This document shows, piece after piece, positions 22,187 through 31,678 of a DNA stretch of 38,284 nt. A program made the translations under genes and the position numbers. The DNA comes from Actinomycetes bacterium (GTDB taxonomy: Bacteria; Actinomycetota; Acidimicrobiia; IMCC26256; PALSA-610), in the NCBI GenBank assembly GCA_025463905.1, contig JAODBJ010000008.1:1-38284 (forward strand), written 5' to 3'. The number at the start of each line of letters is the position of its first letter. Position 1 is the stretch's first letter. Below the pieces are notes generated by a model. That model saw nothing but the letters and a program-made list of their open reading frames with translations. It had not been told where the DNA came from and searched no databases.

Positions 22187-25100
22187 ATGACCCACGCTCG
22201 TCTGTTCATCTCGTTGTTCGTGTGCGCGCTGCTCGGTTGCGTCGGCGTTCTGCCGTCGCCCGCAAGCGCCGCGGCTCGTGCGAGCACGCCCCGCGCCACC
22301 GCGCATGTAGCGGCGGTGGGTTCGAGTCAGGGGTACTGGCTCGACGCGTCCGACGGTGGGGTCTTCTCGTTCGGCAGCACGACATTCCATGGCTCAACCG
22401 GTGCACGGGCCTTGAACAAGCCGGTCGTGGGTATGGCACCAACGCCATCCGGCAACGGCTACTGGCTCGTCGCAACCGACGGCGGCATCTTCAACTTCGG
22501 CGACGCGAACTTCCGCGGTTCCACCGGCGCCATGACGTTGAACAAGCCGATCGTGGGCATGGCCGCAACACCATCAGGCAGTGGCTACTGGCTGGTCGCC
22601 TCCGATGGCGGCATCTTCGGCTACGGCGACGCGCACTTCCACGGTTCAACCGGCGCGCTGGCGCTGCACAAGCCGATCGTCGGCATGGCATCGACACCGT
22701 CCGGCAAGGGCTACTGGCTCGTTGCGTCCGACGGCGGCATCTTCAACTTCGGCGACGCGCACTTCCACGGCTCAACCGGCGCGATGGCGTTGAACAAACC
22801 GATTGCGGCGATGACCGCGACACCGTCGGGCAATGGCTATTGGCTCGTCGCGACCGACGGCGGCATCTTCAACTATGGCGACGCTGCGTTCCACGGCTCG
22901 ACCGGGGCAATGGCCCTCAACCAACCCATCGTCGGCATGGCATCGACACCATCCGGCAATGGCTACTGGCTCGTCGCGACCGACGGCGGCATCTTCAACT
23001 ACGGCGACGCGTACTTCCGCGGCTCAACCGGCGCGTTGGCGCTCCACAAACCCATCGTCGGCATGGCCGCGATCACCGTCGGTTCGACTCCCTTGGAGGC
23101 GACCAAGCTCGGGTTCACGACCCAACCTGGCAACTCCACCGGCGGCATCGCGTTCGCCCGGCAACCGAGCGTGACGGTGCAAGACGCCGCCAGCGCCAAG
23201 TTGAGTGACGCAACCACGCATGTGACGTTGGCGCTCGCGAGCGGCGGCGCAGGTGGGTTCACGTGCACCGGTGGCCTCACCCGAGCCGCGACCAACGGCG
23301 TCGCGAACTTCGCGGGTTGCAAGATCAACCATGCCGGGCCCTACACCCTGTCCGCGACCGCGAGCGGCCTGTCGACCGCGACCAGCCACGCACTCCACAT
23401 CGGTGTGGGCGCGCCGGCGTCACTGGTGTTCAGCTCGCAACCCGGCGGCGCGATCAACAACGCAAGCTTCGTACACGAGCCGATCGTCACCGTCGTCGAC
23501 GCCGGTGGCAACACGGTCACCGACTTCACCGACCCCATCACGTTGGCGATCACCGGCGGCGGCGCGACGCTCGGTTGCGCATCGAACACGGTCACCGCAA
23601 TCGCGGGTGTCGCCACCTTCACCGGTTGCGACATCAACACGATTGGCGACTTCACCCTCACCGCAACGTCGGCCGGCGACATCACGTCGCCCCCGAGCGA
23701 CCCGGTACCGGTCACCGGCCCGGCTACAAAACTTGCGTTCGGCACGCAACCGAGTACCACTGGGACCGGCGGCACCACGCTCGGCACGCAACCCGTCGTC
23801 CTCGTGCAAGACGCGGCCGGGCGAACCGTCAGTGCAGATCAGAGCACCGTCACCTTGGCTCTCACCGTGGCCGCCGGCGCAAGACTGTCGTGCACCGCGC
23901 CAGGGATCGGCTTCCCCTCGCTTGCCACGAAGGCCGCCGTTGACGGTGTCGCGACATTCGCGAACTGCAAGATCAACCGTGTCGGTAGCTACTCGTTCAC
24001 GGCCACGGACGCGACCCCCACCGCGCTGACGCCCACCATCTCGACGCCGAACACCACGATCACGGTCGGCACGGCCGCGAGGCTCGAGTTCACGACCTCC
24101 CCGAGTATCTCGACCGTGGCGGGCATCGCGTTCCTCGTCCAGCCGGTCGTCGCGGTCGTGGACGCGGGCGGCAACGTCACCGCCGACACGCCCACGGTCG
24201 CACTGACGATCGCGACCGGCGGGGCGGGTGGGTTGACCTGCGCGGCCATGCCGGCCATCGCCGGGGTCGCAACGTTCACGGGATGCAAGATGGACAAGGT
24301 CGGCACATACACGCTGATCGCGACGACACTCGGCGGGCTCGCGTCCCCGGTGCCATCAGACAACGTCGAGATCACCGAGAGCATCGCCACAACATTGGCG
24401 TTCAGCACCCAACCGAGCAGCTCGGCGACAAGTGGTACCGCGTTCACACGTCAGCCCGTCGTCACGATCCAAGACGCGTTCGGCAACACCACCACGACCG
24501 ACACCAGCAACGTCACGTTGGTACCGAGCGGTGGAACACTCGGTTGCGCAGCGAACACGGTGGCTGCCGTTGCAGGCATCGCGGCCTTCGCGGGATGCGA
24601 CATCAACCTCGTCGGCACGTACACGTTGACCGCGTCCGACGGCGTGCTCACACCGGCCGTGTCCGACAACGTCGCGATCGGCGCGGGTGCCGCGGCACAG
24701 CTTGTGTTCACCACTTCACCAAGTGGCGCCACGGGTGGCACCGCATTTGGCACTCAACCTGTCGTCACCGTTGAGGACGCCGCGGGAAACACCGCGACGT
24801 CGGACAACACAAGTGTCGTCGCCCTGGCGAAAGCGACCGGGCCGAGCGGCACCCTGACCTGCGCTGCCACGCAGGCGGTTGCAGGCGTTGCGACGTTCGC
24901 TGGATGCAAGATCGACACGGCCGGTACGTACACGCTCACGGCCACGAACGGCGTTTTTACGTCGCCGGCGTCAAGCGATGTCGTGGTCGGCGTCGGCACC
25001 GCGACGTCGCTCGCGCTCACCGTCCAGCCCGTCGGTGCGGGTGGCGGGTCCGTATTCGGGACGCAGCCCGTCGTCACCGCGAAAGACGCGGGCGGTAATA

Positions 25101-27532
25101 CCGTCAGCAACACGAACGTCGTGACCTTCACGAAGTTCAGTGGCCCGGCGAACGGCACGTTGAGCGCCTGCTCGGTGGCTGCGGTCGGCGGTGTCGCCAC
25201 GTTCACGGGATGCAAGATCGACCTCGTCGGTACCTACACATTGAAAGCGTCCGACGGCAACCTCACATCGGCCGCGACCGGCACTGTCGTCATCACCATC
25301 GGGACCGCCGCGAGCCTTCTCATCACGACCCAACCCAGCGACTCCCTCGGTGGCGTCGCCTTCGGGATACAGCCCGTCGTCAAGATCCGAGACGCGGGCG
25401 GCAACATCATCACCGGCGACAACACCAGCACCGTGACCCTCGCGAAGGCGAGCGGCCCGAGCGGCGGCATCCTGACGTGCACACCCGTCGTTGCGGTCGC
25501 AGGTATCGCAACCTTCGCCGGGTGCAAGATCGACCTCGTCGGCACGTACACACTCACCGCCGGCGACGGCACCCGCACGTCGCCGGCGTCCAGCCCGGTC
25601 GCGATCACCGTCGGCGGTCCCGCGAAGCTCGGCTTCATCAACTCGCCGAGCAACTCCACGGGCGGCATTGCATTCGGGACGCAACCCGCGGTCGCGATCC
25701 AAGACACCGCCGGCAACACCGTCACCACGAACACGAGCACCGTCACATTGGCGATCACCGGGTCAGACGGACCTGCCGTGCTGACCTGCACCGGCGGACT
25801 CACGAAGGCCGCGGCGGCAGGCGTCGCAACATTCGCCGGCTGCAACATCGACATGGCCGGCACCTACACGCTGACCGCGATCCGCACCGACCCCACCACG
25901 CTCGCCCCCGCCGTCTCGGATGGCACCACCATCACCGTGGGCGTCGCCGCGAAACTCGGGTTCACGACACAACCGGGCAACTCCACCGGCGGCGTCGCCT
26001 TCAACCCACAACCCGTCGTCAAGATCCAAGACGCGGGCGGCAACACCATCCCTGGCGACACGAGCGACGTGACATTGGCGCTCACCTCGGCGGGCGGCGC
26101 GACCTTCACGTGCGTCACGAACCCGAAGACTGCGACGGCCGGTGTGGCGGCGTTTGGTTTGTGCAAGATCGACCGGCCCGGCCACTACACGCTCACGGCC
26201 ACCGACACCTCCCCCACCCTGCTCGCACCGGCGGTGTCGAACGACATCACCATCGTCGTGGGCTCCGCCGCGAGGCTGCACTTCGCCACCTCACCAAGTG
26301 CCTCGACCGGCGGCACCGCGTTCACGACCCAGCCCGTGGTCACAATCCAAGACGCGGGCGGCAACACGATCGTCGGCAACACCAGCGTCGTGAGCCTGGC
26401 GATCGGTACCGGCGGTGCCGGCGTACTGACCTGCGTTGCGACGGCCGCGGTTGCCGGCGTCGCAACGTTCACGGCATGCAAGATCGACCACCCCGGTACG
26501 TACACGCTCACTGCGACCAACACCGGTGAACTCGTGACGGCCGAGTCAGACCCGGTTGCCATCACGTTGGGCCTCCCCACGCACATCGGGTTCACGAGTC
26601 AGCCCGTCGACTCGACCGGGGGCGTCGCGTTCGGGACTCAACCCGTCGTCAAGGTCCAAGACGCCGGCGGGAACACCATCACCACAGATAGCAGCAACGT
26701 GGTCTTGTCGCTCACCGCGGCGGACGGTGCGACATTGACGTGCACGAGCACCGGCGGCCTCACCAAAACTGCGGCAGCCGGTGTCGCGACGTTCGCGGGG
26801 TGCAAGATCGACCACCCCGGTAGCTACACACTCACCGCGACCGACGGCGAGTTTCCGTCGATCGTGAGCAACGGCATCACCATCACCGTCGGCTTGGGCG
26901 TGAAGCTCTTCTTCTCCACCTCTCCAAGCGCCTCGACGGGCGGCACCGCGTTCGCGACGCAGCCCGTGGTGAAGATCCAAGACGCCGGCGGTAACACCGT
27001 CATTGCCGACAGCAGCACCAGCGTGACCTTGACGATCGCAACGGGGGGCGCCGGTGGTTTGTCTTGTAGCCCGACCCAGGTTGCTGCAGGGATCGCGACG
27101 TTCGCCGGCTGCGCCATCGATGTCGCCGGCACCTACACGCTGACCGCGACCGACGGCTTACTCACGTCGCCGGTGGCATCGGGCAGTGTCGTCATCTCCG
27201 TTGGCAGCTTCGTGCAGATCGGCTTCAGTCCACAGCCGGTCGGCGCCCTTCAGTTCAGCCTGCTCGCGGTGCAGCCGAGGGTCACGGCGCAGGACGCCGG
27301 CGGGAACACCGTCACGAGTGTCACCACCGGCACGGTGACGTTGTCGCTCATCGGCGAAGGCGGCGAAACTCTCGCCTGCACCGGCGGGCTCAGCCACGGC
27401 ATGACTGCAGGTGTCGCGCAATTCGCGGGCTGCTACATCGATCTGCCCGGAACTCTCTTCATCTCGGCTGCCCGCGGCGACGACAGCGCGACCTCGGACG
27501 CGGTCACGATCCTCACCGGGTGCAGTTGCTAG
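22187..27532 (+). CDS. Giant secreted surface protein 2, paralogue of gene 1 (six propeller-like plus 14 Ig-like repeats)
   Basis: A 1781-residue protein. The signal peptide (MTHARLFISLFVCALLGCVG then ending near SPASAAA) is nearly the same as that of gene 1. Six 42-residue 'GYWLVATDGG' repeats (residues 49-300) lead into STPLEATKLGFTTQPGNSTG, shared almost exactly with gene 1, then about 14 Ig-like repeats, most with a Cys pair. The last repeat is divergent and the protein ends ILTGCSC, with two extra terminal cysteines. There is no LPXTG or TM anchor. Tandem duplication followed by divergence is clear. It is convergent with a SARP-type regulator gene after six bases. Likely a surface adhesin or coat protein; no enzymatic domain is visible. 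Confidence 0.9.
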   Translation: MTHARLFISLFVCALLGCVGVLPSPASAAARASTPRATAHVAAVGSSQGYWLDASDGGVFSFGSTTFHGSTGARALNKPVVGMAPTPSGNGYWLVATDGGIFNFGDANFRGSTGAMTLNKPIVGMAATPSGSGYWLVASDGGIFGYGDAHFHGSTGALALHKPIVGMASTPSGKGYWLVASDGGIFNFGDAHFHGSTGAMALNKPIAAMTATPSGNGYWLVATDGGIFNYGDAAFHGSTGAMALNQPIVGMASTPSGNGYWLVATDGGIFNYGDAYFRGSTGALALHKPIVGMAAITVGSTPLEATKLGFTTQPGNSTGGIAFARQPSVTVQDAASAKLSDATTHVTLALASGGAGGFTCTGGLTRAATNGVANFAGCKINHAGPYTLSATASGLSTATSHALHIGVGAPASLVFSSQPGGAINNASFVHEPIVTVVDAGGNTVTDFTDPITLAITGGGATLGCASNTVTAIAGVATFTGCDINTIGDFTLTATSAGDITSPPSDPVPVTGPATKLAFGTQPSTTGTGGTTLGTQPVVLVQDAAGRTVSADQSTVTLALTVAAGARLSCTAPGIGFPSLATKAAVDGVATFANCKINRVGSYSFTATDATPTALTPTISTPNTTITVGTAARLEFTTSPSISTVAGIAFLVQPVVAVVDAGGNVTADTPTVALTIATGGAGGLTCAAMPAIAGVATFTGCKMDKVGTYTLIATTLGGLASPVPSDNVEITESIATTLAFSTQPSSSATSGTAFTRQPVVTIQDAFGNTTTTDTSNVTLVPSGGTLGCAANTVAAVAGIAAFAGCDINLVGTYTLTASDGVLTPAVSDNVAIGAGAAAQLVFTTSPSGATGGTAFGTQPVVTVEDAAGNTATSDNTSVVALAKATGPSGTLTCAATQAVAGVATFAGCKIDTAGTYTLTATNGVFTSPASSDVVVGVGTATSLALTVQPVGAGGGSVFGTQPVVTAKDAGGNTVSNTNVVTFTKFSGPANGTLSACSVAAVGGVATFTGCKIDLVGTYTLKASDGNLTSAATGTVVITIGTAASLLITTQPSDSLGGVAFGIQPVVKIRDAGGNIITGDNTSTVTLAKASGPSGGILTCTPVVAVAGIATFAGCKIDLVGTYTLTAGDGTRTSPASSPVAITVGGPAKLGFINSPSNSTGGIAFGTQPAVAIQDTAGNTVTTNTSTVTLAITGSDGPAVLTCTGGLTKAAAAGVATFAGCNIDMAGTYTLTAIRTDPTTLAPAVSDGTTITVGVAAKLGFTTQPGNSTGGVAFNPQPVVKIQDAGGNTIPGDTSDVTLALTSAGGATFTCVTNPKTATAGVAAFGLCKIDRPGHYTLTATDTSPTLLAPAVSNDITIVVGSAARLHFATSPSASTGGTAFTTQPVVTIQDAGGNTIVGNTSVVSLAIGTGGAGVLTCVATAAVAGVATFTACKIDHPGTYTLTATNTGELVTAESDPVAITLGLPTHIGFTSQPVDSTGGVAFGTQPVVKVQDAGGNTITTDSSNVVLSLTAADGATLTCTSTGGLTKTAAAGVATFAGCKIDHPGSYTLTATDGEFPSIVSNGITITVGLGVKLFFSTSPSASTGGTAFATQPVVKIQDAGGNTVIADSSTSVTLTIATGGAGGLSCSPTQVAAGIATFAGCAIDVAGTYTLTATDGLLTSPVASGSVVISVGSFVQIGFSPQPVGALQFSLLAVQPRVTAQDAGGNTVTSVTTGTVTLSLIGEGGETLACTGGLSHGMTAGVAQFAGCYIDLPGTLFISAARGDDSATSDAVTILTGCSC
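22331..23086 (+). repeat. Six 126-bp repeats encoding propeller-like blades (gene 2)
   Basis: Units start at 22331, 22457, 22583, 22709, 22835 and 22961, 42 codons each, with the same opening as in gene 1. One more unit than in gene 1 shows that copy number varies. Confidence 0.92.
23087..27520 (+). repeat. Fourteen Ig-like protein repeats (gene 2)
   Basis: Units of about 100-110 codons with the same consensus and Cys pair as gene 1. The first two (from 23102 and about 23410) match the first two of gene 1 more closely than other units, so the duplication kept the order at the N-terminal end. Confidence 0.85.
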
Positions 27533-27538
27533 TCGCAC

Positions 27539-28255
27539 TTACGGCGACGAGAAATGCACGAGCCGGCGCAACCGTGACGTCGGTTCGAGGCCGAGCTCGT
27601 CGTGCAGGAGAACGTCGTAGCGCCCGAATTCGCGCAACGCCTCTGATTGGTTCCCCTCCGCGATGTGCACACGGATGAGCGCGGCATGCGCGCTCTCGCG
27701 CAGCGGGTCGACCTTGATCGCCGCGTGCGCGGCCGACGCCGCGTCGCTGAAGCGGCCGGCGTCGATGAGGCAGTCGGCCAGTGCCTCGAGCGCGTGCAAT
27801 CGGAGCTGACGCCACTCTTCGGCCTCGACCACGACCCAGTCGTCGTACCAATCCGGCAGGAGGTCGTCCGACAACAGGTTGACTGCGCCTGCACCCAGGT
27901 CCGCTTCGCCGACGGGCTCGCCTTTCGTGAGTAGGCGGCGGGCGAGTGCCTGCGCGGCGCGCAGGTCGACGGCGACTTCGGGCGCGAGGCTCAGCTCGAG
28001 CGGCCTCACCTTTACGAACGCGCGGGTCTTGCGCTCGAGGCGCGACAGCGACGACCGAAGACTCGCGTGCGAATGACTGTCGGGAACGTCGGGCCACAAC
28101 GTGCCCGCGACCGACGTTCGCTGCACGGCCCGATCGCGTAACGCCAGGAGCGAAAGCAACCGTTGCGCTTCCCCGGTTACTTCGAGGGACGCGTCGCCTC
28201 CCCCGTAGAGACGGAAGCCGCCAAGGACTGCCAGGCGCAATCGGGATCCACCCAC
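27539..28255 (-). CDS. SARP-type regulator: winged helix plus BTAD domain
   Basis: A 238-residue protein. Residues 1-90 form an OmpR-like DNA-binding domain of the SARP type (RLRLAVLGGFRLYGGG, QRLLSLLALRDRAVQRTSVAGTLWPD, ASLRSSLSRLERK). Residues 97-235 form a bacterial transcriptional activator domain of TPR-like helices ending LHDELGLEPTSRLRRL. There is no NB-ARC ATPase or sensor, so it is a stand-alone activator. It begins with GTG at 28255 without a clear Shine-Dalgarno, so the start is tentative. It is convergent with giant gene 2 and divergent from the O-antigen-ligase-like gene, and may regulate local surface genes. Confidence 0.87.
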   Translation of the reverse strand: MGGSRLRLAVLGGFRLYGGGDASLEVTGEAQRLLSLLALRDRAVQRTSVAGTLWPDVPDSHSHASLRSSLSRLERKTRAFVKVRPLELSLAPEVAVDLRAAQALARRLLTKGEPVGEADLGAGAVNLLSDDLLPDWYDDWVVVEAEEWRQLRLHALEALADCLIDAGRFSDAASAAHAAIKVDPLRESAHAALIRVHIAEGNQSEALREFGRYDVLLHDELGLEPTSRLRRLVHFSSP

Positions 28256-28472
28256 CGGAGGAACACCGTCATTTCTGCTGCAGGCGCCCCGACCGTGTGT
28301 GGTCGTACCTCTGTATTTCCGCGCTAACTCAGCCCGTGTATCTCAGCCCGCCCCACGCTATGCAAACGCAAGCGTGTGCACGGACCCCGGCGGCCTCCGC
28401 GATCCGACCGAAGCCTGCGCAATGCCGCGGATGCCGGCGATTTCTTTTGGCCGGCGCGGCGAAGTGCCGCAA

Positions 28473-29897
28473 ATGAGCGTGCCGTTGCCGCAGGCCACGA
28501 TCGCCTGCCACGATCGCCCGATGATCGACGGCCGCGCGGGCGACGGCAGTCTCGAGACCGAGAAGGCGACCGGCGCGGGCACGGCACAGTTGCGTACTGC
28601 AACAACGTTGGTCGTCGTCGCCATCGCGTACGCCGCGGCCGCGCACGGTGCGTTCTACGCGCGCGAGTTGGCCGTGGTCGTGGTGCTCGTCGGCATTGCG
28701 CTGATCGCGGCAGCCTCGGTTGCGCCGCTGGGCCGGGCCGACCTCGGCGCGCCCGCTGTCGCAGCGATGAGCCTGGCCGCGTGGTACCTGGTCGCCGGGC
28801 TCATCGCCGGCCACCCTGCCGGTGCGTTGCCGGCGGTGGCACTTCTGTTCGCGATGGCGGCAATCGTCGCCGTCGTACGACGCGCCGACACCGCGGAGCG
28901 CGAGGTGCTGGTGTTGGGCGTGCTGGCGGTCGGAACGTTCGTAGCGTTGGTCGGTTGGGCGGGCGTCGCGTGGCGGTCGTCGCCCCGAGCGATCGCCGAC
29001 GGCGGCCTGTGGCGCGCCGCCTCGACCATCACCTACTCGAACGTCACGGGCTCGCTCACCGCGGCGCTGGGTCTCGTTGCATTGGATGCCTGTCGGAGGC
29101 GACCGCGTTGGTACGCACTCCTCGCGTTCGCGCTTCTCACGGGAGCATGCGCGACAGCAAGCCGCGGTGCCTTGATCGGCTTGGGCGTCGGCACGTTGGT
29201 ACTCGTCGCACTGCAGCGCCGCCACTTCCTCGCCGCGGCCGCGCCGGTGGTGCTCGGCACGTTGATCGCGACGACTGCGTTGCTGCCGTCGATGCCGGCG
29301 ACGCACCACGCGCGCCCCTTCATCGCACTGCTCGGCCTCACCGCCGGCGCCATCGTTGCGGTGCTACCGCTACGCGCCGTGGCCGCTTGCGCCGCCGCGA
29401 TCGCGGTCGTGATCCTCGTCGTGCCCGGACCCCGGAACGCAACCGCGGACGCGTGGCGCCCGATCAAAGACGGCCGGTTCACCACGAGCTCGCCCGACCG
29501 AACGCACGAACTGCACGCCGCGTTGCACGTCGCGGGCGACCATCCGGTCGTAGGAGTCGGCCCGGGGAACGTCGACCTGCGCTGGAACGTCGTCTATCTC
29601 GTGCGGCTCGGCTTCCACGTCCACTACGTGCACGACGAGTACGTGCAAGTGCTCGTAGAGGCCGGCGCGATCGGCCTCGCGATCGCGCTCGCCGGGCTCG
29701 CCGCCGTAGTCGTCACGCTGTGGTCGGCTCGGCGCTCGATCGACACGGCGTACCGGGCTGGGATCACCGCCGCGCTCGTTGCATTCGCCGCGCAGAGCGC
29801 CACCGACTTCTTGTGGCACGTTCCGATCGTGCCGCTCACTGCGGCCGTGCTCGTCGGGCTCTTGTCGCCCGAGCGCGACCGTTATGAAAACTTTTAG
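28473..29897 (+). CDS. O-antigen ligase / Wzy-type polysaccharide membrane protein
   Basis: An integral membrane protein of about 474 residues with ten or more hydrophobic segments. The diagnostic part is the large external loop between late TM segments: DHPVVGVGPGNVDL followed by HVHYVHDEYVQVLVEAGAIGL, the Wzy_C/WaaL pattern with the conserved 'H-E--Q---E-G--G'. Such proteins join lipid-linked glycans to an acceptor or polymerise them at the outer face of the membrane. In a Gram-positive-type cell the acceptor could be a surface glycan or protein, and the neighbouring giant secreted proteins are possible acceptors. The start is uncertain (ATG 28473 or 28521); no good Shine-Dalgarno is seen. 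Confidence 0.85.
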   Translation: MSVPLPQATIACHDRPMIDGRAGDGSLETEKATGAGTAQLRTATTLVVVAIAYAAAAHGAFYARELAVVVVLVGIALIAAASVAPLGRADLGAPAVAAMSLAAWYLVAGLIAGHPAGALPAVALLFAMAAIVAVVRRADTAEREVLVLGVLAVGTFVALVGWAGVAWRSSPRAIADGGLWRAASTITYSNVTGSLTAALGLVALDACRRRPRWYALLAFALLTGACATASRGALIGLGVGTLVLVALQRRHFLAAAAPVVLGTLIATTALLPSMPATHHARPFIALLGLTAGAIVAVLPLRAVAACAAAIAVVILVVPGPRNATADAWRPIKDGRFTTSSPDRTHELHAALHVAGDHPVVGVGPGNVDLRWNVVYLVRLGFHVHYVHDEYVQVLVEAGAIGLAIALAGLAAVVVTLWSARRSIDTAYRAGITAALVAFAAQSATDFLWHVPIVPLTAAVLVGLLSPERDRYENF

Positions 29898-29996
29898 TGG
29901 CGTACCTCGTACGACGATCAATATGCTTCCCCCAAACGTCGGGACCAGCTCCGACGTAGACGTCCGAAACGACGTCGATACCGTGGGGGGCCACGA

Positions 29997-31628
29997 ATGT
30001 TCCGTGGGCGTGTTCGTCGCGTCGTACTGGCAGTTTTTGCCGGTACCGTTCTTGCCGTAGGTGGAATAACCGCTAGTGGCGGTGTCGTCGGGAAGAGCAG
30101 TCACCCGAACCCGACGCCGACCGTCACGGTCTTGCCGAAAACGGGCCTCGCCGACCTGCAACAGGTCACCCTCGCGGGTACGGGCTTCAGCCCTCGCGTG
30201 CAGATCGCGACGATCCAGTGTCGCTTGGGCGCCGTCGATCAGGGCGGTTGCGACCTCGGCACCTTGATCACGACCAATAGCGATTCGTCGGGTGCCTTCA
30301 CCTTGAAGCGCGCCGTTCGGCGCATCATCAACGTGTCCACTGAGCCCAAGCCGGTCGACTGTGCGAAGGCGAAGTGCATCCTCGCGGGCGCGAACATCGG
30401 GAACCTCGGCGAGGCCGCGGCCGAAAAGATCTCCTTCGACAAAAGTATCCCGCCGGTTCCGACCACCATCACGGTGACGCCGAACAAGAACCTGATCGAC
30501 CACCAACTGGTGACGATCACAGGTAAAGGCTTCACGCCGACGGTCTTCGTGCAAGTGTCGGAGTGTCCCTCGGCCACGCCGACCGACTGCGCCAACAACT
30601 ACGACAACCAGCGTTCGGTAGCCGCGGCAAGCAACGGCACCTTCACGATCAAGAACTTCGCCGTACAACGGCTGGTCACCTTCTACAGCATCCACGGCGA
30701 AACCACGGTCGATTGCGGGAACACACCCGGAACGTGCGTGATCGGCGCGATCGCCGGCTCTTACGGAGGGAGCACACCGATCACGGCACCACTCTCGTTC
30801 AACGCCTCCGTGCCGCCGGCCGTCGCCTCCGTGCAAGTAACGCCGTCCACCGGGCTCACCGACCTCCAGGTCGTCACCATCATCGGCACCGGTTTCCTTC
30901 CGGGCTCCTCCGTCGACCTCGAGCAGTGCGGCAGCAACGGGTTCAACAGCGAATGCGACTACAACAACGTGCAGTTCGTGACGGCAGGACTGCAGGGCGA
31001 GTTCCTCGTGTCGTTCCCGGTACATCGGCTGGTTGCCGTGTACGGCTTAGGCGGAGTATCGAACGCCGACTGCGCCACACAAGTCGGAGCGTGTTCCATC
31101 CAAACCTTCAGTAGCGCGAGCCACCAGATCACCGTGCCGTTGTCGTTCAACCCGGCGGTGAAGCCCGTGCAGCCAACCGTGTCGGCGTCGCCGTCGACCG
31201 GCTTGGCCGACAACCAACACATCGGCGTGACGCTCGGCGGTTTCGCGCAGGACCGACCGATCACTGTCGTTGAGTGCAGCGCGCTCGCAATGAGTCACTC
31301 CGATCTGTCGTACTGCGACTTCAACACCGCGACGACCGCGACGTGGCCTGCTGGTGGCGGTGCGCCGTCGACCACGATGGCCGTCCACCGGACCGTTGGC
31401 GGCGGGAGCGGCCTCACCGACTGCAGTGCCCACACCGGCGCCTGCGTGCTGGCCGCGTTCTCCTCGCAGTACTACGGAGGCTACGGAGCACCAGCCCGTG
31501 GGGCGGCGGGAGCGGCAGTGAACGGCGCGGCGCAACGGGGTGCAACCAAAGCGGCACGCGCTGCGCTGGGTTCGAAACTGTCCGGTGTCGGCTTCACGCC
31601 GATCAGTTTTACGCAGCCGCCGAAATAG
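29997..31628 (+). CDS. Secreted protein with four neocarzinostatin-like modules
   Basis: A 543-residue protein. The N-terminal signal segment RRVVLAVFAGTVLAVGGITASG is followed by four modules starting near residues 40, 156, 274 and 391, each with 'V-P-TGL-D-Q-VT--G-GF', one or two 'QC/EC' and 'CD' cysteines, a strand ending in a 'FTVHR/VRR' type segment, and 'DC------C-L/IGA'. This matches the neocarzinostatin/macromomycin apoprotein fold, an Ig-like beta sandwich with two disulfides that in single-domain form binds enediyne chromophores. Here no enediyne genes are near, so a surface or binding role is more likely. The C-terminal 55 residues are Ala/Gly-rich and positively charged. GTGGGGGG lies close upstream of ATG 29997. 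Confidence 0.87.
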   Translation: MFRGRVRRVVLAVFAGTVLAVGGITASGGVVGKSSHPNPTPTVTVLPKTGLADLQQVTLAGTGFSPRVQIATIQCRLGAVDQGGCDLGTLITTNSDSSGAFTLKRAVRRIINVSTEPKPVDCAKAKCILAGANIGNLGEAAAEKISFDKSIPPVPTTITVTPNKNLIDHQLVTITGKGFTPTVFVQVSECPSATPTDCANNYDNQRSVAAASNGTFTIKNFAVQRLVTFYSIHGETTVDCGNTPGTCVIGAIAGSYGGSTPITAPLSFNASVPPAVASVQVTPSTGLTDLQVVTIIGTGFLPGSSVDLEQCGSNGFNSECDYNNVQFVTAGLQGEFLVSFPVHRLVAVYGLGGVSNADCATQVGACSIQTFSSASHQITVPLSFNPAVKPVQPTVSASPSTGLADNQHIGVTLGGFAQDRPITVVECSALAMSHSDLSYCDFNTATTATWPAGGGAPSTTMAVHRTVGGGSGLTDCSAHTGACVLAAFSSQYYGGYGAPARGAAGAAVNGAAQRGATKAARAALGSKLSGVGFTPISFTQPPK

Positions 31629-31643
31629 CCCGCGGCGCGGGGC

Positions 31644-31678
31644 GGGATGCGCGTGACCTATTGCGTCACGCGCGTCCC
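31644..31678. terminator. Bidirectional hairpin between convergent genes
   Basis: GGGA-T-GCGCGTGAC / GTCACGCGC-G-TCCC pairs along 13 bp plus one mismatch around a 7-base loop. It includes the stop codon and last codons of the acyl-CoA dehydrogenase gene. There is no T-tract. Confidence 0.5.

Noticed and set aside
16720-23086. Regular 126-bp repeats as a possible CRISPR-like array
   Set aside because: The repeats are in frame with giant coding genes and encode propeller-like blades; there are no spacers.
16549-27532. Sortase-anchored surface proteins
   Set aside because: No LPXTG-type motif, hydrophobic segment or basic tail at either C-terminus.
29370-31025. A 551-codon minus-strand frame
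   Set aside because: It runs antisense through two well-supported genes (ligase and neocarzinostatin-like protein) and has a charged, low-complexity sequence.
29997-31628. Part of an enediyne biosynthetic cluster
   Set aside because: No polyketide synthase, halogenase or other enediyne genes are in the window; only the apoprotein-like fold is present.
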